NCBI GenBank assembly: GCA_958298945.1 | Contig: OY282605.1 | Span: 22,360,811 to 22,424,810 of the forward strand | DNA from: Atherix ibis | Lineage: Eukaryota; Arthropoda; Insecta; Diptera; Athericidae | Length of the DNA: 64,000 nucleotides | Reading direction: 5' to 3' | Part shown: in pieces, positions 21,889 to 32,396 of the stretch | Position numbering within the stretch: the stretch's first letter is position 1 | Layout of the letters: every line of letters begins with the position of its first letter | Program-made: the position numbers and the translations under genes | The notes under the pieces: model-generated | The model's database searches: none | The model's input: the letters and a program-made list of their open reading frames with translations, nothing else | What the model was told of the DNA's origin: nothing

Positions 21889-23206
21889 CGTACTTCATGC
21901 ATTACTCAATCTAGTCAGATGTGAACACTCATACATATGTGTAGGTTATGTGACCATAGACAGTATTCGTGTTTCTAATCGTAACTCATCGTTCCAATAC
22001 CATGTATGGAAATTGATATTCTTACTCTCTCTCTCTCTCCTCTCTCAATCGTGTTTGATTCATTCATTGAGCTAAAAGTGAGCTCACAACAATTTTGGCA
22101 ATTGACCTTCGCGCATTATGACAATATTCTTCTGAGATCGAATTGCGTCTTATTGTCATCTTATAAATATTGTATAAAAAAAATAGAAGAAGAAAAAAAA
22201 TGTCATCACAAATATTATCGATAGGAATCAAACACACACGCACCCATCATTTAGGAATATATTTGTAATATTCAACAAACTAAAATTTATAGGCCATATA
22301 CTGTAAATTATTTACTTTAAGAAATTCTTAAAAGAATATTTATTTTTTTATTTATAAATAAAAATGGAATAATAAAAAAATTATTTATTTTTTATTTTTA
22401 TAAAAAAAAAATAGTTGAAGAAGACAGGTTTTTGGTATTGGAAATTTTCTCAATAAACTTAACTTTATAGAAGCTTGGGTAGATTTTTTTTAAAAGTTAT
22501 GCTAATTCGAAAGTATCTGATATTTTTAGTTCCGTTGTTGATTAATTTTTAATATTTATTATTAATTCTACAATATTGTTTATTAATATTTTTAATGTAT
22601 CATATATTTTTGTAGATATTTTAATCTAATTTTATTTTATCATAATTACACATATAACTGGAGAAAAAAAAATACCAATTTGAATAGACAATCAATCTAT
22701 AAAATATCGAAAAATGAATGAGTAAAAATATTTATGTGGGTGGGTTTGAGGCATTTTGGTAAAATTTTTAATTTATCTATGAAGAAAATTATATTACCAC
22801 CAAGTATGTGATCATCATTCGTGGTCGGTTTTTTTATTTTATTTTTTTAATTATGAAATCATCCATCCAGTCTGGTTGTAATGTGACACGAGCTTTTAAG
22901 TTAATAGTTTTTTTTTTATTATTTCTATCTCCTTGAAATTCATTCATGATTATTTCATTTTATTTTTAGACAAAAATTGACGTCATTAAGAAAGAAAAGA
23001 ATTACCATCAAAATTCCATTCCAAAAATTGTACGAACGATTAGTTTTTGTGACAATACGAAAGAAATAGTTTTAAAAATAAATATGATACTCATTATAAA
23101 AAAGTATCATTTTGTTTATTTTAATTTTAGAAATGAACAAGAAATTTTTATTTATTAATTTAGAGGCGTTTTTGAACAGGTAAATTGAAGTGGACGTGTC
23201 GATGTA
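21889..23206. other. AT-rich spacer with a CT microsatellite
   Basis: No gene recognised. A CT-rich run (about 22023-22048) is followed by ordinary AT-rich DNA. Open frames of 60-70 codons here lack motifs. Confidence 0.55.
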
Positions 23207-24138
23207 TTGGGTTGTCCGGGAATTAATTTCGTTTTTTTTTTTTTATAAAAATGAAAGACGATTTTTTTATAGTGAATTAATATTTTATTCAATTAAATAT
23301 TATCCAGTCTGATCCAATATCCTTTGCCATCTTTCTGGCAGTAGCATCATGATTCCACGGTCATAAAATTTTTGTTCTTTGCTGGCAAAAAACTGTTCCA
23401 AGTGATTTTTGACCTCCTAATTTGAATTAAACGTTTTACCGTTTAAAAATTTTTTTACATTCCCTGAACAAATGATAATCGGAAGATGCTAGGTCTTGAA
23501 AGTATGGTGGGTGTGGAAGTATATCCCATCCAAGCTCTAAAAGCTTTTGTCAAGTGGTCAAACTTGTATGTGGTTTCGCATTATGCTTTTGAAACACTAT
23601 ACCTTTCCTATTGACAAATTCTGGCCTATTTTCTTTAAGTGAACTATTCAATTTGTCCAACTGATGATAGTACACTTCAGAATTGATCGTTGTGTTGCTC
23701 AAAATAAACGATTCCTTAGAAATCCCACCTTTTTTCGATGAATATTGGCTTTCGAACTGCTTTGAGCCAGTTCATCTTTTCTACTACAAGATCTTTTACG
23801 CTTAACATTATTGTAGACAACCCATTTCTCATACCCAGTGATGATACACTTCAAAAATGGATTATTTGCTTGGCGTTTGAGAAGCAAATCACAAATGTCA
23901 ATGCGACGGCACAAATTTTTTTTCCGTAAGAAGATGAGGAACTCAGATGTCGAGCTTTGTGCAGAATCAATCGAATTGCTATGTCAGCTGTCAAATAGAT
24001 ATGATTATATGTCATGGCCTTGCTATGTCAACTGTCAAAATACATATGATTATATGGCTTAAATGTGAAGTTGGTTATGAAAAAATACAATTAAGTCTTC
24101 TGTTGGGAAACAACGAAATTACTTTTCGGACAACCCAA
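23207..24138 (-). mobile_element. Internally deleted mariner element, minus strand
   Basis: The terminal inverted repeats start TTGGGTTGTCCG on both strands and continue with TAATTTCGTT; each end is flanked by TA (23205-23206 and 24139-24140). Length is 932 bp against about 1.25-1.3 kb for a full mariner. The missing part is the N-terminal half of the transposase. Between the right terminus and the gene a segment containing TATGATTATAT and CTATGTCARCTGTCAAA is repeated twice (about 23978-24058). Confidence 0.9.
23285..23960 (-). pseudogene. Mariner transposase, N-terminally deleted
   Basis: The minus strand reads CRRIDICDLLLKRQANNPFL, then KCIITGYEKWVVYNNVKRKR, where the first catalytic Asp of TGDEKW has become Tyr. 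SRKDELAQSSSKANIHRKKV follows, then TTINSEVYYHQLDKLN, ENRPEFVNRKGIVFQKHNAK with the second Asp (HDNA) changed, and DLASSDYHLF with the third Asp retained. Motif wording resembles mellifera/cecropia-type mariners. The N-terminal DNA-binding domain is absent and there are stops and frameshifts. With two catalytic residues lost it cannot be active. Confidence 0.85.
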
Positions 24139-24594
24139 TATTTTAGTATAAAATTTGATTTTATAGAGGAATTTTTGCTATAATACGTAGTTTTTGAGCA
24201 CTTTTTCTACAATTCTAGAATATCTATACATTCGATATTGGACAATCTTGAAATACGATGTGCGACAGAAATGTAATGAGACTGGGGCATAAGTGAAGTT
24301 GTGCTTTTATAGTATGAATTATTTTACCAAAAATTATTTTTACAAGGTAACAATATATGGTATCAATATAAAAATATTATCAAAATCTGTTTTTAAAATG
24401 TATTACGAGCTGGCTTAGGGAGGCGTTCAGCATCGGAAAGCAATAAAAACGTGGTACCTTTCAACGATTTCGTTATAAAAAGTACTTCCTTTCATAAAGT
24501 TGTCCTTAAAAGGCTCTCCTATAACAATGCTGCCACTTCACCGAAAATTTTTTGTCGAAAAAAGGGATTTCTGTGGTTTTCCAATTTCCTGTTC

Positions 24595-24835
24595 ACCTGA
24601 TATATGTCCATGTTTTTTCTGTCCCCAAGATCAAAAAACAATTGAAAAGATGTCATTTTGGGTACAGTCGATAATATTCAAAGGAGTGTAACCTAGGAGC
24701 TGAAGGCGATTCCAGTTAACGCCATCCAGCAATGCTACGAAGAGTAAAAACATCGCCTCTGCCATTGTATAGCTTTCCCAGAGAACTATTTTGAAGGGGT
24801 TAAAATTGGTTGATAACTTCTCTGTCACATCTCGT
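24595..24835. mobile_element. Unclassified repeat, relative of 14437-15440
   Basis: Shares TCCCCAAGATCAAAAAA, TCGATAATATTCAAAGGAGT, AGGAGCTGAAG and CCAGAGAACTA with the split copy at 14437-14550/15313-15440 and has no retroelement at the equivalent point. No coding motif recognised. The preceding stretch 24139-24594 is unassigned. Confidence 0.55.
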
Positions 24836-24865
24836 ATTATAACGTTGTGTCGATAATGCAGTTCA

Positions 24866-24938
24866 ATTTGTTTGTTGGTTTGTTGTAAGGTCTCTGAGGC
24901 AAGAGGCAGGGGCCATTTTATAGCGCCATGACCACGTA
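24866..24938 (+). repeat. Dispersed repeat, inverted partner at 35531-35610
   Basis: Aligns with the reverse complement of 35531-35610: TTTGTTGTAAGGTCTCTGAG is identical, followed by GCCATT(T/C)TATAG and CAYGACCAYGT. The pair is diverged and non-coding. Confidence 0.7.
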
Positions 24939-24944
24939 AGGCCC

Positions 24945-26344
24945 TTTGACAACTTGCCAGCTTTCCCTCATGAAACTGCTCAATAGGTTAGTTGGGCTGG
25001 GAGCAATCAGAAGTGGTTAAATTAAAATGAGGATTTGGGATCAGTTTATTTTCCCAATTAAATACAAAATTTTTTTTTGTAAATTTTTTAAATTTTTTTT
25101 TTTTGGTGATTTTTGAAAAAAAAAAAAAAAAATTTATTATTATTATCAAATTTTATATGATTTTTCTATCCAAAATAAATTTATATTAAAGATGGGGGGT
25201 TTTTCCCCTCAATATTTAACTTAATATTTCGGAATATATTAAAGAACATTAGTTATTTTGCCTACATTTTCTTTTTATCACCTGAAATATATTTTTGATG
25301 ATTAAAATCTATCAAAAAACCAAACGGCAAATATAAAATTGAATTATTTAAGCTTAAATTATTAGTACATTAATGCATATATGAGAGAATAATTTCAATG
25401 AATACATTATAATTTGGAAATTATTGTATAGATGATATATTTCACGAATAATAAAACACCTACCTATTTATTTACCTGGAAATACCTGGAAATTATGGCC
25501 CATTTCCTGTATGAATGAATTTCATTCACAATTATTACAACACCACACATCATAAATTATGAATTTCAATAAGCTTTTGAAATACATTCGACCAATTTAC
25601 CTGTGTACACTCGTATGCGCACACCCTTCTTATATATAAATTTGACCAATATTGACAATTATAATAAATGGTGTATCTTTTATCTTTTTATAAGAATTTG
25701 TTTCTTATTCAATATTTCAATTGAAGAGCATATATATTTAAAATTGTGTAGCAAAATATCTAATAAGGAATAAAAAGAGTTTATCAAAAGATACAAACAA
25801 ATTTAACTAGCACACGTCCATCTAATAAAAGAAACCTTTCGTTTTGTAGCACTAAAAATAGAATATTTTTAAGAGATTTTCAATAATATTATTATATTTT
25901 CAGACAATTACCTAATCATCGAGTTTGAATAAAGTCAATTTATTATAGTAAAATCTATAATTTAAAGGTGTTTTCTTGAAAAGTTTTCATTTCATTCATG
26001 TTTCTATCAAACAACTTTTTCTATTTTTATTAATAATAGCAGATTATTTTTGTTCAATTTATGAAAAAAAAACTATATAAATATATGTGTGACTGTATAT
26101 TCCCCCAAAAAAACTGATAATATTAAAAAAATTATAATAAAATCGAATTTTTTAAGAAAAAATAATTTATAAAAATTGGTATTACCATATCTGCCTGTAT
26201 TTTTGGGTAGTTTAGAATAATATTTTGAGGCTTTTTTGCCAGTAGTAACAGACACGTAATCTCAGCACCACTTTTAACAAAAAGCTAAAAATTATAAAAT
26301 GTATAAAAAACAAATTTACTTAAATACTAAAATTTATGAAAAAG
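24945..26344. other. AT-rich spacer
   Basis: Poly-A/poly-T rich, no gene or mobile-element motif recognised. Confidence 0.55.
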
Positions 26345-26530
26345 TGAAAATGCTTTAAAACACTGAATTTTTGTATGGCAGTACTTAAATAACAACTGCA
26401 AAATTAAAATAAAATCTGATTCAACTGTAAAACAGTTGAAGTTTTATGCATTCCCATAAGGATTAGTGAAGATTTAAAAATTTTGACAGTACCAGCTGCA
26501 TCAGTTAGTTTGCAGTTGCTGTCGGAATCA
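26345..26530 (+). mobile_element. MITE-like element, copy 2, truncated
   Basis: Same orientation as 21521-21888 and matching its right half: TATGGCAGTACTTAAATAAC, GTTTTATGCATTCCCATAAG and a right end GCAGTTGCTGTCGGAAT. The outer terminal bases (ATTGTGTTCGTAC in the other copies) are altered, and the left half is missing or unrecognisable. Confidence 0.65.
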
Positions 26531-26859
26531 AATTCCTTTTTTTTTCAAATCAAACACTCTCGGTCAAAAGTAAACCACCACATTTTTATAAACATTTTTC
26601 GTTAAAATCTTTCGTTAAAATCTTAATAAATAGAAAACTTATATTATTCGTTCGGATAGTTAAAATTTTTGTTTTGTTTTTTTAAGTATTAAAAAGATAA
26701 CTTCTGATTTCTATTAATGTTCTTTCCTTTTACCATAACTAGCCGAGTACAATTACAAAGTAAAATTTTGTTTGTAGCAGGTTAAAAAAAAATTAAATTT
26801 TTTATACTTTTTGGGAAAGTTCAAATATTTTACCATCTTTACTATACCTAAAAATTACC

Positions 26860-27330
26860 CTGTATAGATATAAGACGATTGAAATTTGGTCTGATATTGT
26901 GTTTTTTTCATTTTAATGAAGGTAAATCGAAACGTTTATTGGTGTCTAAGTTTAAAATTTCAAAGAGTTTCGTTCATAAAACTATAAAAGATTATAATCA
27001 GACCGGAAGTCCACAAAGTTAACTACGGTCTGGTAGGCTTTAAGTCATTAGTTTGTGGAACAATCGTTCAATTTACACAATTAGACTAGTAAAAGGTATG
27101 GAAGACCGAATTTACAGGAACTTAAATTCGGTGTGAATTAAATAAAAACTATGCCAAACTAGTGACTCTAATAATGGTGCTGCTAGTTTACATGGACACG
27201 TGGTTGTTAGGCAAATATTTTTAACACAAAATTGAAATGGGCAACACTAGACTGCTGAGGATATTAAAAATTTCACCGGAACGGATGAGTGAAAAAGTTC
27301 GCCATCTTTGAGTCTAAAATAAGAATTTAT
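26860..27330 (+). pseudogene. Tc1-type transposase relic
   Basis: The N-terminal DNA-binding region at about 26920-27050 reads SKFKISKSFVHKTIKDYNQT, then GSP, then LRSGRL, matching the Tc1 helix-turn-helix and GRP(R) hook. Near 27285-27330 a frameshifted TDESKFAIFESKIRIYS gives the first catalytic block (family SDESKF.IFGS...Y). The remainder is deleted or replaced by DD41D sequence. The left border may be the ACCCTGTATAG motif at about 26865. Several stops; inactive. Confidence 0.7.
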
Positions 27331-27714
27331 TCTGTTGTTTTTTGACTTGGTAGAGCAGTAGACTTAGTGGGGATTGCAGAAATTTTAAAAACAAAAGTGC
27401 AAACTGTAATTATTTTAAAGAACATCAGGACTGCGTTCAATTAATGACGAAACATAGTTCGTATAGTTAAGTAGAGATTTTCTCTATCAAAAAATATCTG
27501 TCATTTAAAAAAAAATTTTAGCTAGTTGAAGGTTTACAGTTTTAAAGTATGGATCGCTTATCTATCAAATAATGTGTGTTAAAATTATAAAAACTCCATA
27601 AAAAATTGGTGATTCTTCAAGGGAAGATTTTTCAAACGAAATTTTTTTTCAGTGATGCGGATCATTTTTTGGCTTAGTGGATATATTAGTTAACAAAATT
27701 ATCATATGTATATA

Positions 27715-29001
27715 CGAGGTCTGCTCAAAATGTATCGCGAATTTTGAATTTCCGCGGGATACGTATACTCGATTTTCGATGGCGTTATGTTGTTACTCAT
27801 GTCTGTCACTTATGCCGACAAGTTCGGCCATTTTGAATATTCAGATAATTTTTGACAGCTGCTTTGCTTGCATGTGTTTTGGCTCGTCTTCAATTTTTGC
27901 CCATTCCAAAAAATTGCTTCAAAAAATCTGTATCAAATTTTGTGTGAAAAAACAAAATTAACTGCGCGGACGCAATTCCGAATGTTGACTGTGGCATATG
28001 GTGAAGCTACCTTGGACTGAAGCAACGTTTATCGGTAATACAAAATGTTCTCAGAGGGCCGAGAAGATGTGAACGACGAAAGAGTGCCGGACGCCCGAGC
28101 ACGTCAATAACAGACGAAAACATTAATAAAGTGAAGAAAATAGTATTGGCCAATCGTCGAATTACTGTTAGAGGATTTGCTGAGGACTTAAACATATCGA
28201 TTTGCTCGTGCCATTTAATTTTTCCAATGATTTGAGCGTGAGACGGGTCGCCGCGAAATTCGTACCAAAATTGCTCAATTTCGACCAAAAACAGCATCGA
28301 ATTAACATTGCTAAGGAGCTGTCAGACGGTCATAACTGGTGACGAATCATGGCTTTCTGGTTATGACGTAGAAACCAAAGCTCAATCATGCCAATAGAAG
28401 CTGCCGCACGAGCCAAGACCGAAAAAACCGCGCCAAGTTCGGTCAAATGTCAAGGTTTCGCTTACAGTTTTCTTCGATTGCAGGGACGTGGTGAATCATG
28501 AATTCTTGCCACAGGGTAAAACGGTCAATAAGAAATATTACCTGCAAGTTATGCGCAAGTTGCGAGAAGCAATCCGCCAGAAACGCCCGGATTTATGGAA
28601 GAACAAAAATTGGCTTTTGCACCATGATAACGCCCCTGCTCACGCATCGTTGCTTGTGCGCGAATTTTTGGCCAAAAACAATACACTAATAATGCTGCAG
28701 TTACTGTATTCCCCAGATATGGCGCCCTGTGACTTTTTCTTGTTCACGAAACTGAAGAGCTTCATGAAAATTTGGCGCTACGCTACGATCGAGGAGATAA
28801 AGACGGCATCGAAGGAGGAGCTGAACGAGATCACAAAAAATGATTTTTTGAAGTGCTTCGAGGATTGGAAAAAACGTTGGCACAAGGGTATAATATGAGG
28901 TGGGGATTACTTTGAAGTGGACAAAATAGATATTCATGAACAAATAAATAATTTAAAAAAAAAAAAACACAAAATTCGCGATACTTTTTGAACAGACCTC
29001 G
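27715..29001 (+). mobile_element. Full-length mariner element
   Basis: The termini CGAGGTCTGCTCAAAATGTA and, inward on the other strand, CGAGGTCTGTTCAAAAAGTA are each flanked by TA. At 1287 bp it is about the normal mariner length. The same family supplies the deleted copy at 49980-50833 and the rearranged copy at 54822-55472. Confidence 0.9.
27990..28965 (+). pseudogene. Mariner transposase, DD34D, C-terminal half nearly open
   Basis: The catalytic half is well preserved: TGDESWLSGYDVETKAQS (first Asp, codon 28341-28343), then one in-frame stop at 28395-28397 where a Trp is expected, then NHEFLPQGKTVNKKYYLQV. HHDNAPAHASLLVREF follows (second Asp, 28626-28628), then SPDMAPCDFFLF (third Asp, 28731-28733) with 34 residues between the last two. 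The C-terminus ITKNDFLKCFEDWKKRWHKG meets a stop at 28896-28898 where relatives continue with S. The N-terminal part (27990-28320) is shredded by stops and a deletion before the catalytic region. Subfamily not assigned with confidence. Confidence 0.85.
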
Positions 29002-29105
29002 TATCTGACTTTTTTTTATTAACCGAAACTTAAAGATTTTAATCTGGATTGTATATAGTTTTAAAAAGAATTCGCAAACAAACTACAAAACACAACAAAT
29101 TTTGA

Positions 29106-29163
29106 CTTTTACAAGAATTAGTTCAGAAGCGATTTAACGCTTCTGAACTAATTCTTGTAAAAG
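29106..29163. repeat. Perfect hairpin, 26-nt arms
   Basis: Arms 29106-29131 and 29138-29163 are exact reverse complements around the 6-nt loop ATTTAA. The right arm replaces the expected PPRSCDLTPLDF coding sequence of the DD41D relic, and normal family sequence resumes directly after it (TATGTAAAAAATCGTGTTCA). Perfect pairing indicates a recent origin. Confidence 0.95.
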
Positions 29164-29924
29164 TATGTAAAAAATCGTGTTCATGCAGATAATACTCAAA
29201 CTTTAGAGCATTTAAAAATTAACATCTCTTAGGTAATAGTGGAATTATAGTCCGAAATTTGTGAAAAAGTCTTTAGAAATTATTAAAAAAATGCTCTAAA
29301 AAGTCCCATAATTTATAAAAAAAAATTTCATAATGACAACATTCAAATAAAATTTACTTGCCAAAGCACAAATTAGATAATTCTTTATTGGTTATTTAAC
29401 ATGAAAATCAGAATTAATGTAATTTTTTGAAAAGAAAATCAAATTTATTTTTTGATCGTCCATTTTTTATTTGATATTCTTCTTCGAAACCAAAATGGCC
29501 GCATACTTTTTGTCCTCTACTGTAACATTTTAATAACTAGGACATAAATATAAGTTTTACCAAATAATCATCGATAGGATAATTTACACACACGTTAAGT
29601 AAAATTTTTCTTCTTCTTATTTTAAATAACGAAATTCCAATATAAAAATGAACAAGTACATTGTGTTACCGCATTTACATTCGTAGATAAACAGACAACA
29701 AGGCAGACAGTTGATGATTGACGATTTTTGTCATTGTGAAATGTTACAAAATGTTTTAAATATTTCGATGACGATCATATGTCGCCTACTCCCTTTGCTC
29801 AAATCCGGTTTAATTTGGTATTGCTAACATACACACACATACACACGATAATGTGCTCTTGATTTAGTCTCGATTATGAAATATTCATTTATACCAATTG
29901 AAATGAGAAAAAAAAACAATTTTT

Positions 29925-30310
29925 AATAAATTATTGCAGAAGCGGCGAGAAATCGTAATGCTAGCATACTTTTGTGTAGATTTTTTTATGTACACATGAC
30001 ACCCACTGACATCTAGTTTTCGTAATAGAATTTTATTGAATATTAATTTTAATTCGCTTATTGCAAACAAAAATACAATTTAAACACAACGTTATTTTTT
30101 TTACAATCTTTGATACAATGTTATTTTTTTTACAATCTTTTGATATGAAATATAATTTTTTTTTAGGTTTTTTTATTTATTTTATAATTATCAATTAAAT
30201 ATGGAAGCGCCTTAATTTTGTAGACTTTCGGAGAGTTTTTAAACACGCCATTCTCCATAAAAGTGGTAGCATTTCGAAATGCTTGCATACTTTTGTTGTT
30301 TTTCAAGTTG
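29925..30310 (-). repeat. Dispersed repeat, inverted partner at 10655-10965
   Basis: Its reverse complement aligns with 10655-10965 over about 300 bp with indels. On the minus strand there is a 75-codon open frame at 30163-30390 (start MLTTILLFIVNTS, with MQAFRNATTFMENGVFKNSP inside). The plus-strand partner reads similarly in pieces, hinting at former coding sequence, but no family was recognised. The stretch 29491-29924 before it is unassigned spacer. Confidence 0.7.
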
Positions 30311-31147
30311 TTATTTTGACACTTATTGAAAAATGTAGTTTTTATATTTTTTGAAGTATTTACGATAAATAGTAATATTGTTGTTAACATTTAATAGCAA
30401 GTTTTTATTTCAGAAAATTAAGTGTGCTTTATAAAGAATTGCTGGTAATTCAATGGAATGAGGAAGCCCAGAATTACTTTCTTTCGGTAAGTTGTCAACT
30501 CTTCATTTTCACTAATTTTTTTGTTTATGATGTGCCTAAATGGCTTTTAATGATTTATTATGATCAAAAAGTTATTTAAAAAATGAAAAGTTCGTCATTC
30601 AACAAATGTAAACAAATGTCATATTGACAGTTCAATGTTTACCAGAAAAAAGATCAGTGCCGGTGTACATAAAGTGTGTGTAATAAAATTTAAGGGAACG
30701 AATTTCTGTCAGTCTGTTTTCCATTGCTATTTCTATTGTGTTAAAATAAATAAGGTATATTCGATAGGCTTATTATTTAAATAAATTTATTTGCATTTTT
30801 GCTTCCGCTTACTCTATTAGACCATTTTGTAATGCTTTTACTAAATAATATTAATTATTTAAGTAAATTAAATTTTCCACCTTGTAATTTAGTTTTATTA
30901 AGAATTTAATATAATTTTTCTATGTAATTAATGCTTTATTTTTTACTTAAAATTTATATGCACAATGCCTATCTATTTCACAAACACATATTTATATTAT
31001 AAAGAAGCTTTCAATATCTACATATGATTGCTTTTAACATTAAAATTTATATTTACTAAGTTGTGCACATAATTATTTTGATATAATCAAATATTTTTAT
31101 AAATGCTTTTACACTTTATAGTTTTCTGGTTTAATAAATAATATATA
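30311..31147. other. AT-rich spacer
   Basis: No gene or element motif recognised. Confidence 0.55.
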
Positions 31148-32396
31148 CCAGATGTATAAGCTTAAATCCGCTGTTTGGTTATAGATGGCGTGAGTGAGCG
31201 TATTAAGCTACCATAGGCTAGCCTTATGACCCCTTTTTATGAGTTTGACATATGTCAATATTAATCAGTGTACATTGTCAGCAATTTCGTACAACAATAT
31301 ACATTTTTCCTTTGGTAATCATGTCTAGTTTTGTGCCAGAAAGAGAGCATATGCGAGAAGCTCTGCTTTTCTGGTTCAATTTGAAGAAATCGGCTGCTGA
31401 ATCGTATCGAATGGTTTTGGAGGCCTATGGTGACAGTGCTTTATCGGAAACAATGTGCCGAGATTGGTTTCGTCGGTTCGAGGAAGGCAATTTTGACTTG
31501 TGGGACAAGAAACGTGAAAATCGGCCTAGGAAGGTTAAAGACCCTCAATTGCAGGCTTTATTGGACGAAGACGATACCCAATCGCACAAAAATGCTCGCG
31601 GAGCGTCTGCGTGCCATGAGGAAGATTGAAAAGATCGGAAAAGGGGTGCCGCATGAATTGAACGATAGGCAGATTGAGCGACGCCAAAACACATGAGAAA
31701 TCTTGCTCGCCAGACAAAAAAGAAAGGCGTTCCTGAATCGGATTGTGACAGGCGATGAAAAGTGGATATATTTCGAGAATCCTAAACACAAGGAATCGTG
31801 GGTTGATCCCGGCCAACCATCAACATCTTCCACAAGACCAAAGCGCTTCGGACGGAAGGCGATGCTGTGCGTTTGGTAGGATCAGCAGAATATCGTCTAC
31901 TTTGAGATGTTGAAACCTGGTGAAACTGTCAATGCCCACCGTTACCACCAACAACTAATCAAATTGCACCGTGCTCTGCGTGAAAAAAGGACGGATTATC
32001 AACAAAGCCATGACAAGCTGATTTTCCTCCACGACAACGCACCATCGCACACGTCAAATATGCTCCGAAACTACTTGGAGACACTCAACTGGGAGGTGTT
32101 ACCCCACACCGCTTATTCACCAGACCTGGCCCCTTCCGACTACCACCTGTTTTCGTCGATGGGCCACGCGCTCGCTGAGCAACATTTCGATTCTTACGAA
32201 GACGTTCGAAAATGGCTTGATGAGTGGTTTGCCTCGAAAGAATTTTTTTGGTGTGGTATTCACAAATTGCCCGAGAGATGGGAAAAATGTGTAGCTAGCG
32301 AGGGCAAGTACTTTGAATAAATTTATTTTTGCTTTCTATGAAAAAAACATGTGTTTTTTTGACTAAAAAACAGAGGATTTAAGCTTATACACCTGG
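31148..32396 (+). mobile_element. Mauritiana-type mariner element, near full length
   Basis: The termini CCAGATGTATAAGCTTAAAT and, inward on the other strand, CCAGGTGTATAAGCTTAAAT are flanked by TA on both sides (31146-31147, 32397-32398). Their start resembles the CCAGGTGTACAAGT of Mos1-type mariners. At 1249 bp it is slightly shorter than Mos1-class elements because of a small coding deletion. Confidence 0.95.
31321..32320 (+). pseudogene. Mariner (Mos1-like) transposase, disabled
   Basis: Starts at ATG 31321 (MSSFVPEREHMREALLFWFN), the conserved mauritiana-subfamily N-terminus; an in-frame ATG further upstream at 31252 lies in the terminal region and is not the real start. Order: helix-turn-helix domains, WVPHELN-type linker (GVPHELNDRQIERRQNT), TGDEKWIYF (first Asp, 31754-31756), FLHDNAPSHTSNMLRNYLET (second Asp, 32033-32035) and SPDLAPSDYHLF (third Asp, 32138-32140; 34 between). 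It ends KLPERWEKCVASEGKYFE with the stop at 32318. Defects: a one-base A insertion near 31588-31592, a small deletion just after, a TGA at 31694 (Cys in relatives) and a TAG at 31877 (Trp expected), plus about two residues lost near SKEFFW. Best preserved mariner here. Confidence 0.92.

Larger units (their letters stand above)
27640..29490 (+). mobile_element. DD41D-type relic interrupted by a mariner
   Basis: Left part 27640-27714 reads FSDADHFLA then a decayed WIY.LTKL (family FSDEAHFWLNGYVNKQN). Right part 29004-29490 restarts at the LKDFNLD block and continues to a decayed C-terminus and the 3' landmark AAAGCACAAATTAGATAATT at about 29361. The mariner at 27715-29001 sits between them. The left flank is shared with the flank of the mariner at 49980-50833. 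Confidence 0.7.

Noticed and set aside
29106..29163. microRNA precursor
   Set aside because: Perfect 26-bp arms with a 6-nt loop are more regular and shorter than a typical animal pre-miRNA, and the arm is made of transposon sequence. Kept only as a hairpin of interest.
30163..30390. 75-codon minus-strand frame as a host gene
   Set aside because: It lies within a dispersed repeat whose inverted copy at 10655-10965 is frameshifted, so it is transposon-derived at best.
31252..31320. Upstream ATG at 31252 as the mariner transposase start
   Set aside because: The conserved mauritiana-type N-terminus MSSFVP begins at 31321; the upstream codons have no counterpart in the family.
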